Below, piece after piece: positions 1-10,924 of a stretch of 64,000 bases of DNA. The notes beneath the pieces were generated by a model, which was not told where the DNA came from, did no database searches, and saw only the letters and a program-made list of their open reading frames with translations. Origin of the DNA: Flammulina velutipes (lineage: Eukaryota; Basidiomycota; Agaricomycetes; Agaricales; Physalacriaceae); contig CM022376.1 in NCBI GenBank assembly GCA_011800155.1, positions 1,736,001-1,800,000 on the forward strand, written 5' to 3'. Each line of letters starts with the position of its first letter. Position 1 is the first letter of the stretch. The translations under genes and the position numbers were made by a program.

Positions 1-1260
1 CATACTACGCGATACATCTGATTCTATAGCTAAGTTGTACGTTGTACATACCCTCGTAGAGCGCTCATATTACTCTCCGTCCGTTGTCCCGTCTGGACGT
101 CTCGAACTACCCCGGCAGCCGATATCACGATGCGATGAATGACGGAGTGGCGCCACGGACAGACCTGTTTGGCACTCGCGCGGACGTAATAGGCATAATC
201 TATCTATTTCAAGGTCAGAAAACGTCAGAGTCCAGGAGTGAATAACACAACTTTATTCGTATCCAAGTCATCCTGCGAGGGACCCAATACCGATACCCGT
301 AAGCTCCAGAAGAGATCTATTTTCAACCTTGAAATCCAGGTGTGTTTTCGCACCGAGCTAACTACAATAACGCGTTATCAAGGTGAGGATAAGAGTAGAA
401 GATGAGAATTAATATTCGCATGTTGCGTATTTCCGCATTTTAGGCTTGAGCTCTACGGGGACACTCACGGACACTCACGGACAAGCTCTTCGACTGTGTG
501 GCGTAATGTGCTGACTACGACGTAAGAGTTTGCGCGAGAGGCCTGGTGTCAATAGCAGTGGATAACAAGATGTCTATGTCTGTTTTCTTGGTCAGAAGAG
601 AGGGTCGAAATCGAAAGCAAAAAGACATACCAATGGCCTATTATAATTCATTCGAGCGTTCCTATGCTTGAGTAATGATTCCCGTATATTCGGCGAGCAT
701 AGCTCTGTAAGGGCAAGGGCAAGGCGAACATAAGAATTGCGCATTCTCTTCTGAGTGATAATATATACACTTCAAATGGGTAAAAGGATACACTGCCCTT
801 GCCTTTTCAGAAAGAAGCAGAAGGATAGTGGTACTCCGCCGGGAGTAGTGCCCAGAATGGTCGTGATTCACAGTCATGACAGCCAGTCGCAGAATTGTAC
901 ACTAGACAGCAAGTCCAGAGTCCATCCCGTTCCATGATGTTTCGTAGAGGTTGTCAAGCTTGTGTACGTAATCAGGCTACTCACTGACATTTTCTGTTGC
1001 TTGAAATCCTATTCTTTCTTGGTATTATGGATGAAAAAATGCTATCTAAATCAGGTCATGCAATGCATATGCCTGAGCGCCATGTCGACCATGTCGACGC
1101 ACATAACTCAAGCCTCCAACCCCTCATAGTGACGCGCGTAGCAATATGATAGCATTACTTACAATAAATATCCATATAATGAATTATTATCTTGCCCGTA
1201 GTCATACAGAGGTCCATGGAAGCGACAGAAATTATGGGGAATAAGAATACACATGCATAG
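1..1260. other. Intergenic, no gene seen; holds one dispersed repeat
   Basis: I see no credible reading frame here. A copy of a repeat shared with 33.72-33.92 kb lies at about 662-920 on the minus strand. A triplicated 10-base motif (cggacactca type) is at about 460-482. The rest is AT-rich with no recognisable signals. Confidence 0.6.
662..920 (-). repeat. Dispersed repeat, copy 1 (pair with 33720-33920)
   Basis: Read on the minus strand, this stretch matches 33.72-33.92 kb on the plus strand. Both contain tgtgaatcacgaccattctg, then cggcggagtaccac or gggcggagtaccac, then cccatttgaag and a run rich in ccttgccctt. Similarity is clear by eye, with several small indels. Family unknown; no terminal inverted repeat was found. 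Confidence 0.6.
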
Positions 1261-1261
1261 A

Positions 1262-2215
1262 ATGGAGAGCGCCTGAATTTGGGTGAAATGATCTCAAACG
1301 ATCGCCTTCCATGTGCCACGTTCGACCAGTTCTACGAGTCGTCAGAATCGGAAGAACGGGAATTGGTAGACTAACCTTGACGGAACAGCGGCAAGAGCAC
1401 TATCATGACTGTCATGAACACCAAGAAGATACTCAGTATGCAGCGCTTGATCCAATCGAAGACAGGGCCTGAGTTGGTCTTGAAGGAACTGCCCATCACT
1501 TGTATATCCCCTAACAGGAATGCTGGTCATCAAGCTTCCCAAAAACACACTGATAATGTTCAAAACGGTGGGTAGGCGACGAAGAAGAAGCAACTTACTG
1601 GTCAAGATAAACCAGGACGCCCCCTAGTAGAATGTCAAGAAGCGGAGCGGAGGATGGTACCGAAACTTTCCACATTGAAAGTATTCCGTATGCCTGATCC
1701 TGCCACCCCGACCGAATTCGTCCATGCCTGCGTAGATATCCTCGTTCAGATGCAGACCCTTCTTCGGTACACCACCACGAGTATTCATGAACAAAGGATA
1801 TACGGGTAACGCAGCTTTCCGCCGATCCAAGCCACGGGTGGTAGAGCGTCCTTGAAGTCTTGACCCCACTGAGCATACGGGTTCTGTGCCGTCGACACCT
1901 TGAGTTCCTGGTTGGCGTCGATGAGCTGGACGCTGGAGGTATTCACCGCGGTAGAAGATAATGGCGTGAAGCTCAATGCGGAACTTGGAACTTGGGCCTG
2001 CGACGTCCAGTCTCTGGAGAGAATTCGCTGTGACCATCATGAGAGCAGAGCATCAATGCTGCCTTGGAACCACAAATTTGAACTTGCGGCGGGACATTCG
2101 TTCGACTCGCGCTCGAGTTTGTCCATGTTGCCCGTGGCAGCCACCGAGTAGCTGGACAACCTCGACGTGGTAGAGGACTTGATCGCCTTGGAGGGGAGGG
2201 GAGTCGTATAGAACG
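1262..2215 (-). pseudogene. Decayed 1,3-beta-glucan synthase (FKS family) fragment
   Basis: Scattered over the three minus-strand frames are, in the correct order, signature pieces of the fungal 1,3-beta-glucan synthase domain (Pfam Glucan_synthase): [104 protein letters not shown], then the membrane-proximal DWIKRCILSIFLVF and ELVERGTWKAI. The family makes cell-wall beta-1,3-glucan from UDP-glucose at the plasma membrane and is usually about 1,700-1,900 residues. Here only a few hundred residues of the C-terminal catalytic half remain, broken by frameshifts and small deletions; for example sequence is missing between EYFQCGK and RFLTFY. It cannot encode a working enzyme. No intact copy lies in this window, so this is a dead duplicate or transposed fragment. 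Confidence 0.85.
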
Positions 2216-3200
2216 AGGGGAAAAGAAAGATTTTACAACCAAAAACTGGAAGCCACAAAACGACCAATGCCAAGCGGCTCGTAGAGCTCAAGGAAGGTTA
2301 GGTCGCTGGATATGGATATGGATTGCGTTTGACGGTAAACCAGACGGCATGTGTGCGTGAGATGTGAGATGTGAGGTGTTGCTCCCTAAGGGTAGTGAGG
2401 ATGTAGGAGAATTCCGTGACAGTGGTGGTTCGGTAGATAGTTGGCGAGTTGTACACGGCGAAGGTGAAGAAGAAGAAGGTAGTACATCGATGTGGATGAC
2501 CCAAATCCGGTTGAAGTTGACAAGCTGATGACTAAATGAGCGCGGTTGGTTCCAACCGTTCCAATAACCCGGAGCGAAATCCACTAGATTAGACCAGGAA
2601 ACTCAGGAATGTAGATAACACAAAGGTAGGTGTATAAGCTCACCTATGCTATCTAAGCGCACCACACTATCCATATTGCAGGTTGGTATACCCCGACCAA
2701 CCGGCCATTCCGACATAGGACGGACAGGCAGGACGGACAGGCAGGACGGTGTTGGCTGATAGCTGAGATACGATAAGAATGGTACAATGTGAATGTGAAA
2801 GTAAAGTAACCAACCGTCAATCATGGCCGTGAGTACATCACCAGCTTCCAGAGCGATTATTTTGGATATCCCGTCTAGGCGACAGCGTGATGGTAATGGC
2901 CAAGGGTGAATATCACATGATAGCTCTTTTCCAAAAATGAAATCGTAGATTAAGAGACATCGGAGCCATAACACGTTCAAGAGGGGGGTCATAATATTAC
3001 AGCTATCGGTGTATAAGATAAAAAGAATTGAAGCCATTTCTTGGTCCAGTGCCAGGGCTGGGGTGAAAATATAAATATTGGATACTGAGAGCGAACTGGA
3101 ACTGGACTCTCTATATTCAGGATGGAGGATAAAGGAATTTTTTTGACCAGGGTATGGAAAGACAATCTTAAAAATGTCCGTACTGAGCCTGATGAACACA
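2216..3200. other. No supportable gene
   Basis: Open frames exist on the minus strand (about 2.3-2.6 kb and 2.6-3.2 kb), but they have low-complexity composition and no recognisable motifs. A short tandem motif ggacggacaggca occurs at about 2718-2742. I call no feature here. Confidence 0.5.
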
Positions 3201-3202
3201 TA

Positions 3203-3866
3203 TCACACACAGTCAGCTGAAGTTGCTTGAAGCTGATCTGAGGCATCTGAATCCTCTGCCGCCTGTTGTTGGAGAAGAGTGTCTCGTAAGGTAAGGAACT
3301 AGTACAATGTAAAACGTCAGATTCCCACACCGTCAGGACAGGTAGAATGTAAATCTCACCCTTTTTTCTTCGGCAATTACCTCTAGGTTCAGCTCGCGTG
3401 CTTCATTCTGCATATGGACAAGGATTGTCTGCGAATAATAGGACTTCATTAGCTACTGACAAGAATGACAGCTACACATACGCACCCTGATAGACCGACT
3501 GTGTAGTCCTTGGTAGGTAGGCACACGTTCGAAGGGTATAGGCTGCAAGCCGGCAAGTTTAATCTGCTCGTGTACATGTAACACATATTCCTCCAAGCAT
3601 TCGTAATAATGCCTCTTTTTTTCATGTGCGGTTATCGTGTCACTGTGGAAAGGAGACAGTAAAAAGCATTCGATCTCCGGAATGTATTTTGAAAGTGTGG
3701 AGGATTCTGGTAAAAAAAAACGTAGGGTAAACTCACGGGTGGGTGGGAGTAAATCCAATGCTTTCAGCCATGGCGCAGAGGCGAAGGCGAGCATACCTTG
3801 CCATCTCTGGCGCGGACATTGATGAGGTCGAGGTCCAACCCTTGCAGCAGGGTGTACGGAAATCCC
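3203..3866 (-). pseudogene. 3' half of a leucine-zipper-like gene split by the 11.5-kb element
   Basis: This minus-strand segment reads as exons: GLDLDLINVRARDGK (donor gtatgc), then a frame with FLLSPFHSDTITAHEKKRHYYECLEEYVLHVHEQ in pieces, GLQPIPFERVPTYQGLHSRS (donor near gtgcgtatg), TILVHMQNEARELNLEV (donor gtgaga), and a last exon AAEDSDASDQLQATSADCV with its stop at 3203-3205. The order of elements (SPxE region, charged coiled-coil with spaced leucines, L-x-P-x-P-F-E, Y-x-G-L) matches the duplicated gene fragments at 17.2-17.6 and 24.9-25.3 kb, so it belongs to the same family. There is no 5' part here: the sequence runs into the GTGGTTATAACCAC cluster at 3867. The matching 5' half is at 15403-16156 on the same strand. 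Function is unknown; a coiled-coil regulator is a guess. Confidence 0.65.
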
Positions 3867-3975
3867 GTGGTTATAACCACAGAGGCGTTTTACAATTTGA
3901 GTGGTTATAACCACACATAGGAGCCATATCCCGCTGGTTATATCCACAGGATCCTACCTTCCTGTTATATCCACT
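3867..3975. repeat. Left-edge cluster of GTGGTTATAACCAC palindromes
   Basis: Two perfect 14-base palindromes GTGGTTATAACCAC are at 3867-3880 and 3901-3914. Diverged copies follow at 3934-3947 (ctggttatatccac) and about 3962-3974 (ctgttatatccact). The stretch 3894-3918 matches 15348-15372 at 24 of 25 positions in the same orientation. Such clustered motifs at element ends are common transposase-binding sites. I read this as the left end of the large KDZ-bearing element. Confidence 0.65.
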
Positions 3976-4105
3976 ACTCAAGGCCTTAAGCCTCATATCT
4001 TGCACTTGAGCCATACTAAGTCAATGATTTAAAGCTTAAGTCATTTATTTACAAGAAGATATAATACATAGTCCGTAGGTGTACATAAACATAAACGTCC
4101 GGGTG

Positions 4106-7100
4106 TCAATTGGCGCGCGGCGGGGCATCTTCCTCGTCATCGGCGTCATCACCATCTGATCCAGCGTCTCCTCCGTTATCGTGTCCTCCCTCTCTTGTAA
4201 GATCACCGTCATGTCCACCCTCTCTCTCGCCGTCACTCTCGCGCTCCGAGTCAGATATCTCGACCCTAACATCACTGCGATCGGGAATGCGTACCCTCCG
4301 AATACGACATGGTGAGGCCCACGTCGCCTGGAAGTCCCGTGCCAGCTCGCGCCGTATCCAGGCTTGACGCTTGGCCAGCGCCACCACACCCTCCTGCCCA
4401 GCAGCGTCCAGGTCGTCTCGGGTGCATGCACGCTCAGATTCCCACTGAACGGCTTCGTGCTCGAGCGCCTTCAGCGTAAATCCACGCTCGCCAATGACCA
4501 TGGACATTTCCTCCCGATAGCGCATGACCCTTGCGCGACTCTTCAGCCACTCAGAACGTAGCTGTCCCTCGACATCGTCCTTGCTCAATCCATCCAGACC
4601 GCTCTTCACCCTCCATATCCACGACAGTTGGTAGGAGCCACTGCCAAACTGGTGAACCTCCCCAGTGTTCCCGAGTTTCTTCTTCTTCGCTTTCGGAACG
4701 TCGATGTCGAAAATTTGACTGTCCAGGGCACGGACGTCGCTGTCGTTCAAGATTCGCAAGTCGCTCTGCCAATCGCCGGGGCCACGTAAGACTAGTAACG
4801 CCTCTCGAGCGACACGATACTTTCTGATAGCGAGCTGTGTCTTCGCCTCCAAACGGTCCACCATCTGGAATGTCCGAGTCGTCGCTGCAACGCCACGAAG
4901 ATTCTTCTGGCGAAAAGCCTTGGCAGAGCGCTTCGTGCGCTGCAATGTCCGTATCGTCTCCAAAGCGTCGTGGCATTGGGCTTCCCGAAGTTTGGCTTCT
5001 CTTGATGCCATATCAGGATAGCATCCAGCCTCACGTATCCCTCTTGGCAATGCAGAGGGTAAGAAGACTGGCTCCGTTTCGATATCACCCTCACGGCTCC
5101 CCGCCAGTTTGGCCAGCTCCCCCCGCACGCACCCCATGTAGGATCCCTGTAGTTGGCGAAATTGGGTAATATGCCTTTGGCACACGATGCGCTTTTCTTG
5201 CACGTCCTTGACCACGCTCGGGGAGTTAGACTCCTCGCAGTCAAGAAGAAAGACGATTCTACGCCTATGTCGATAACCATGAGTTTCGCACCGTAACGCC
5301 TGAGGAAAAAACGTACTGCATGTCCTCAATAAGGAGTCCGAGCATAAGGCATGCTGTTGCCGTTGTCTCGTGGATCGCCGGGATTACACGATTGGCCCTG
5401 CGCTCAGTCTCTTCCAGTGCCGTTTTGACTTCGTTCATCGTCTTGTCTGGAGAGATAGATATCAGCAGGAGTATCAAAAGAGCTGAAACCCTTGACTCAC
5501 ATGTTACAGCATTGTAGTAGGGACTGTCAAGCGACTGGTCTGCCTCCCATGCCTCCACCTGCTTTACCCAGCGTTCGGCGCATCCAGGCTCCAAGATTGC
5601 TGTGAACTCTTCATGAGCATCCAATTGTTGCCGGTAGGACGCCTGGGTTTTGGCCAGACGCCCGTGAAGATGAGCTCCTGGCATACAAACATTAATACTG
5701 GTACAATCATAAAGAATAAGAGATGAAACCTACCTAACGATATGAACTTCTGCCAGTTATGGGCAGAAAAACGCCGATCCAATGTGTCGTGTCGCGCACC
5801 CGATAGCATTTCCTTCGTCGACGATGCAGCGTGGTTGAGCTGAGACCATAGCCTTTCTATGCCTTCGCCGTCAGTCCTGCCGATGCCCGGTTGAATGTTC
5901 ATGCAATGACAGCACTGACAGTCGAATTTGTGCCCCTTGCAGTGGCATTTCGGAATTCCGCCACATACTCTCACACACTCCGGAAGCCTAAGATGCTCAG
6001 GCATAGTCGCCATCCGCTCGTTGAAACGTTTCCGGTATTGACACCATATGTCGTAGGAAACGAAAAGCTCTTTGAGCTTGTCGCTGTCAGCGGAAACGGC
6101 GGACAGCAAGATGTAATCCATGTTACAGTAACTAAAAAGACGATTTGTGAGTAACGTTGTCTGCGTATCAGAGGAAAATCGTACCGTTCTCCTCGCTGTA
6201 AGTCGCCGACTCCCAATGGGCGTATCATCTCATGCCGCGCACAAACTGCCATTCCCACACCCGTTGCCTGGAGCCCCGACGTCTCCTTGGTCTCAGCATG
6301 GGCTAGCGTCTTGAAGCCGCTGCAGGAACTAATCTAGACGCTGTTAGTGCACCAACCTCAGAGGATTTGGAGATTGACTTACATCTTTCTGTTTGGGGTT
6401 GTCAGCCAGATGCTCGAAATATCCCTGGTTTGCGACGAAGTAAGCCATACCCGTGTGTAGGCCAGGATCCAATGACGACGGACGGCGCAGGTTTTTGAGG
6501 CGGAAGTTGGCATCGAGAGCAAGAATCAAGCGAAACCGATACCTAGCAGTGTTCAGCATGTTAGCTATACCATTAGAAAACGACAACATACTGTTCCGAG
6601 AGCGGCAATGAATCCCAATCATCCGGGAGGTTGACGCCTGGGCGTGGACACGCAGGGCATCGAACAGCCAATCCACCCGGTGCAGTCGTCACAATACCGT
6701 CCTGAAAAGCCCCACGTCCCGCCCGTTTAAGCATCTTGATGTGCCCGAACTGCCTGTTCATGCGGAACAAGGCTTTGGAACGATCCTGGGGTGGTGGTTT
6801 AGTACATAGAAGAAAATAAAAGATATAACACACTTTAGGCACATGAATGCCTGTATTGTCTGTACGCCTAATGAGACTGTTATAGAATTCATGGTTTGAG
6901 AGACGTCCGGTGGCCGAGAGCATCTCGAATGCCTCCAGAGTGCGGAACGTTGCTCCTGTCTTGGGAAAACGCGTCGTTGCCGGCATCACCTCCGAGCGAA
7001 GCAGCTGGATACGAGCAGGTTCCCTTCGCTCACACCCACAGAAGTCAATGTTGACAAGATGTATGCCATTGTCGTGAATCATGGTGAACGTGCGGTGGGC

Positions 7101-7799
7101 CGCAATCGGTCGAATACATGGGGAACCAGCATGGGGGCCAAGCTGAATACGGAGACCTAGTTGGCGGAGAGATACTGGTTTAAAGAACGCTTCTGAATCC
7201 CAGCACTACGGCACAGACGTCAACTAAACGGACATGGTTGGAGTGACAGCACATACCTTTATCCGATGAAAGGGCAGTCGTCGGTGGCTCTTGACAATGC
7301 AGTCTCCACACTCCATGAACGCCCCGAAACAGTCCTCGCAGGTGTATGAAGCCTCTCTCGGGACCGCCTCGATTCCCTCATTCCGGAAGCGCTCAAGACA
7401 AGCCCCACACGTATTGGCGATGCAGTCTCCTCGTCCTTCAAGGCGGACAAACTCGTCCAGGAACTCTTGAGGCCTTTCATCCTCCACCCAACATAGTAGT
7501 GCTTGGTCCTGGAAAAAAAGCGTTAGAATATATTATCACTGTTGGTTCCATTAGCTTACTGAATTCGCATACCGACGCTTTCTCTTGGGGCCAACAGCGG
7601 GCGAAACGACTTCGGGGAGATATTCCTCGCTCCTCAGCACAGCCCTTCCTTGGGGAGCGTTGACACGAGCGATAGGTACCGGGACGGATGTAATATTGCG
7701 TCGGCGGTCTCCCGAGAGACCCAGTGTTCTTGCTTCCAGTAGTTCGTCGTCGTTGTCGTCGCAGTCAGCTCGGGCAGGCCGTTTGGTTCCTTTGGCCAT
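4106..7799 (-). CDS. KDZ-family transposase with CxC2 cysteine cluster
   Basis: This is the transposase of a Kyakuja-Dileera-Zisupton (KDZ) DNA transposon, a cut-and-paste enzyme acting in the nucleus. Exon 1 starts at ATG 7799 (MAKGTKRPARAD) and is basic. Next comes a CxC2-type zinc-binding region with spaced cysteines (CGACLERF, CEDCFGAFMECGDC) and HRRLPFHRIK at about 7.26-7.5 kb. The IDFCGC and LLRSEVMPATTRFPKTGATF motifs follow. The RNase-H-like core shows LALDANFRLKNLRRPS (about 6.5 kb), VSYDIWCQYRKRF (about 6.05 kb) and GIGRTDGEGIERLWSQLN (about 5.85 kb), so both catalytic Asp residues and the Glu are present. The long C-terminus (5329-4106) has the LRSEW..SRARVMRYREE helical region and a low-complexity acidic tail. 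About seven or eight introns have normal borders. I see no stop or frameshift, so it may be active. It lies just inside the left edge of the proposed element. Confidence 0.92.
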
Positions 7800-8000
7800 C
7801 GAGTTGATGATGGTGTAATAAACAAAGAATTATTCCTCACGTGACGGATTCGACGCGTGAGGTGCATCACTGCAATTTCAACCATTGAATCAAAGCATTA
7901 CATGGCAGTTGCAGCAAGAAATACATTTCACCAGACAGACACTACAAGAAATACTGGATACAAACGGTGCAAGATACACAAGACTAAGACGTCAGGAAAA

Positions 8001-8757
8001 TCAACTAAGCCCATCGTCGTCCTCCTCCTCCTCCTCGTCTGGGGACATCCCAGACATCAGGAACGCCTCAACATCGGAATGCGACCAGGACCTATTCAGG
8101 GTGCAATCTTCACCAGCAGACTTGCCCGCGTCGTAGGCTGCGATAGCCTTCGACCTATAGGACATGAGTTAGTAGTTCCGGCAATAACTTGGTTGACTCA
8201 CGCGGACGAAAAAACCTGGCGATCGCGGCCAGACCTGACCAGGAAATATGGATCTCTTGAGGTGGGTGTGGAGGACGACGAGATGGAAGGCGCATATCGC
8301 ACGCCAGGAAAATGCGTCCCTCGGAAGTCAAACGATGACGATGGCGTCGGAGCTCTAGAGGCCGTTTTTGTGGGTGAGGATGGGGCAGTCGGAGTAGAGA
8401 CAAAGGATTGGTCGAGACGTGGTCCATTCTTTCGTGGCGAGGATTGCGGGGTTGAGTGCTGGGTACCATGAGTGTGGAGAGAAAGACAGATATCCCTCCA
8501 TTTGACCTGAGCGTCGGAGTAGGAGTTCGTTCGAGTTGGTTTGATCTCGCCTTTGGCCAGAGGCACAATCTCCCTGGATGTTGGTAAGAAAAGAACAGTT
8601 GTCTTCAAGGAAAGACTTACAATGAACTGTATATCCCTTGGTGGTCGCCGTTCGACTTCACGTAGTAGCGAGGGAAACTGGATACCGATTGGCCCTCCTC
8701 CGAGGGAGCACAGTAAAACGTCGGCGTACAGCTGCGTCGTGAATTGCCGCTTGCCAT
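8001..8757 (-). CDS. Protein with two RNase H1 N-terminal (viroplasmin)-like modules
   Basis: There are three exons. Exon 1 starts at ATG 8757 (MASGNSRRSCTPTF) and ends with HQGIYSSL before donor gtaagt. Exon 2 starts REIVPLAKGEIKPTRTNSYS and ends GRDRQVFSSA before gtgagt. Exon 3 starts after ctatag with SKAIAAYDAGKSAGEDC and ends DDDGLS, stop 8001-8003. Two segments share one pattern: YYVKSNGDHQGIYSSLREI...NSYSDAQVKW and YFLVRSGRDRQVFSSASKAI...RSWSHSDVEAFL. This Y-x-V-x-x-G-x-x-x-G-I/V-F/Y-x-S-x-x-x-A layout is that of the caulimovirus-viroplasmin/RNase H1 N-terminal fold, which binds RNA-DNA hybrids or dsRNA. The RNase H catalytic domain is absent. A Ser/Pro/Thr-rich linker joins the modules. 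It sits head-to-tail upstream of the transposase gene. The domain call is from pattern only. Confidence 0.6.
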
Positions 8758-8938
8758 GCTCGATGATGGTGGTTCAACAATGAGAGTAAAATATTCCAAG
8801 TTGAACCAAAGAAGCCCACGTCACATGTCCGGTGTACTAAACCACGCCCGTAATTAAACCCGCGGACGAGAGACTATATCATGCATCGTATATTGACGCA
8901 GGTAGATGACAAGAAACATACATGGCACTATACACTAT

Positions 8939-9905
8939 CTACAATTCGGGGGACTTGGTACGGGAGCGCTCGCGCGCAAAGTCTCGCAACATCATCGCAA
9001 TGCCCTCTATCTCCTCGATGTCATCCACAGACATAGCATCCAGGTCCTTCTCGGCGATTTTGCGGAGCGTGCGCGACGACGGCCAAGAGCCCGCGGGCCA
9101 AGCGGACGAGGAGGTAGATGCGACGGGCGTTACTGGAGCGACGGTTTTCGACGGGGGAGGGACGGGCGAAGGAGTCTTCTTGAACTTGACAGCGACGGGC
9201 TTCTTAGAAAGAGTTTTGGGTCGAATAGGACGTGGGCGCGGGCGTTCACCAGAGCTCTTCTTGACAAGGGGAACCTTGGGATCGAGGAGATCCATCGGCC
9301 TCCACACCGTACCCCCGTCCTGGCGGTAACGTAGCATATTGATTGCCCACATCAAAGCCGGCCACCAAAATGTCTGTTTCCGAATGTTAGTATTTGGTTG
9401 TAAGATGTAAGAGGGAAATAATACCTTGTGACGCACACGGCGACGTGCACTGTAGGCCTCGTCGAGTTCGTCGAGCTCACGCACGAGCTTAAATTCGACA
9501 TCACACACTGTCTTGAAGTGTTTGCAAATAACGCGGTCTGAAATCCTATCGCGTCGAGCCTGGATAGCCGCCAGAGCCTGGACGCGAAGGAAGGGATACA
9601 GCTGGCTATTCTCGCTTCCGAGGCCCTACACAAAACAGTTAGACAGGACGACGTTCATGAACGAAAGTGGTGGACTGACCTCTGGACGCTTGGGCGTCGA
9701 TAAGAGTGTCTGTCCAGGCAGAAGCTTCCTGCGCTTGGGCTTCGAGCGCTCCAAAGTCAGTTTTTTGATTCCGGGCTTGGGTGTCGAACGGCGCCTCTAT
9801 GAAAACACTAGATTAGAAAAGAAAGCAGTAATGACAGACATTACTTACCTCAGGGACCTTCGGGGATGGCGACGCTGATTTCTTCTTGGTCGACGTGCGG
9901 GCCAT
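8939..9905 (-). CDS. Uncharacterised basic protein of the KDZ element
   Basis: I do not recognise this gene. Exon 1 starts at ATG 9905 (MARTSTKKKSASPSPKVPE). Exon 2 carries RRRSTPKPGIKKLTLERSKP. Exon 3 has LYPFLRVQALAAIQARRDR and a region rich in charged residues (FKLVRELDELDEAYSARRRV). The last exon begins TFWWPALMWAINMLRYRQDG and runs through a Lys/Pro/Ser-rich stretch to ARERSRTKSPEL and the stop at 8939. It is about 270 residues with many SP/TP and KK motifs, suggesting a nuclear protein. It is on the same strand as the transposase and the genes on both sides, with short gaps. Splice borders are ordinary, and no frameshift is seen. Confidence 0.65.
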
Positions 9906-10241
9906 ATTGGTGGTGGTGGAAAAGGTGGAAAGTCGATACGTGGGAGGACAAAAATAGAGGGGGAGCGACGATCCCAACTGTACAGTTGGATAGAGACTCC
10001 GACTAGTGTGTGCCGAGGAAAGGCGAGGACCCGGCTCGCCTCCCCGTAAGGAGGAGCTGGCGTGATCTATCCATATTCGTGGCCATGAATTTAATCGGCG
10101 TCTCCAAATGTGACCGGAATGTGTGGCGCACAGAACTGCCAGGTCGATGTTGTTATTCCCCGCTGACGGTATAGTACTACAGACGACGATGCGACCCACG
10201 TTCCGATGCCCGTAAGATGCCCATAAGAAAAAAGAGGCAGG

Positions 10242-10924
10242 TCATACTTTTTGCTGGTACAGGAGCCGCCTGTCCTTCCAACGTGTAAGAAGCTTGCCCT
10301 TATCTGCCCACTGGCGCATGTCTTCAACGTAGGAAAGTACTCGGGTAAAGCGGTCACGTATCGCTGCCCCTTCCTTCCAGAGGTCGTCCAAAATGCCCAC
10401 TTCTTGGCGGATGGTCTCCAGGCCCGCTTCTATGTCCTTGAGCTGGAGCGCGAGACTCGTCTCCACATCCATTAGGGCCATACGACCATCCTCTGACTCC
10501 TTCGAGCGATACTCAGCTATAAGCTCACTGGCATACGCTCGCAGCTGACTGTCGTTGGATTGGCCTCGCAATACAGCGTCTATCCTGCGCAAACGTCGAA
10601 TGCATCGTTGGACTAGACGGTTATCGATGAACCTGTTCCCAAATGAGTTGACTTATAACACAGTTGAACGAGGACGTCCACGAACCTGTCGGGAATGCTC
10701 TGAGGTGTTTGTAGGCGACGACGACGATCGAGGGGTATAGCGACCTTGGCGTCATATTTATTGCGCATCTTGATGAGCTCTTGCTCACGGTTGCTGTAAG
10801 GCTGGCGTCAGTAGAAGTAATGGAGAAGTATTAAGGGCACGCACTCGTTGTACCACGCCATTTTCGAAGCCCTACGAGCCTCACGACGCTCAGGAGAGGA
10901 GTTGTAAATCCGCTTGCGTCCCAT
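10242..10924 (-). CDS. Uncharacterised coiled-coil protein of the KDZ element
   Basis: Exon 1 starts at ATG 10924 (MGRKRIYNSSPERREARRAS, then KMAWYNE). Exon 2 reads NREQELIKMRNKYDAKVAIP then LDRRRRLQTPQSIPD. The last exon has RFIDNRLVQRCIRRLRRIDA followed by a long charged helix (ETSLALQLKDIEAGLETIRQ) and ends RRLLYQQKV, stop 10242-10244. The N-terminal R-x-x-x-R-R-E-A-R-x-x-x-K-x-W-Y-N-E-N-R-E block looks DNA-binding or structural, and the C-terminal half should form a coiled coil. No named domain is visible. It heads the minus-strand gene set and faces the plus-strand gene at 11537 across a shared 600-bp upstream region. Confidence 0.65.

Noticed and set aside
2603..3199. 198-codon minus-strand frame (MFIRLSTDIFKIVFPYPGQK)
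   Set aside because: Composition is random-like, no domain, and it overlaps spacer next to the split gene's last exon.
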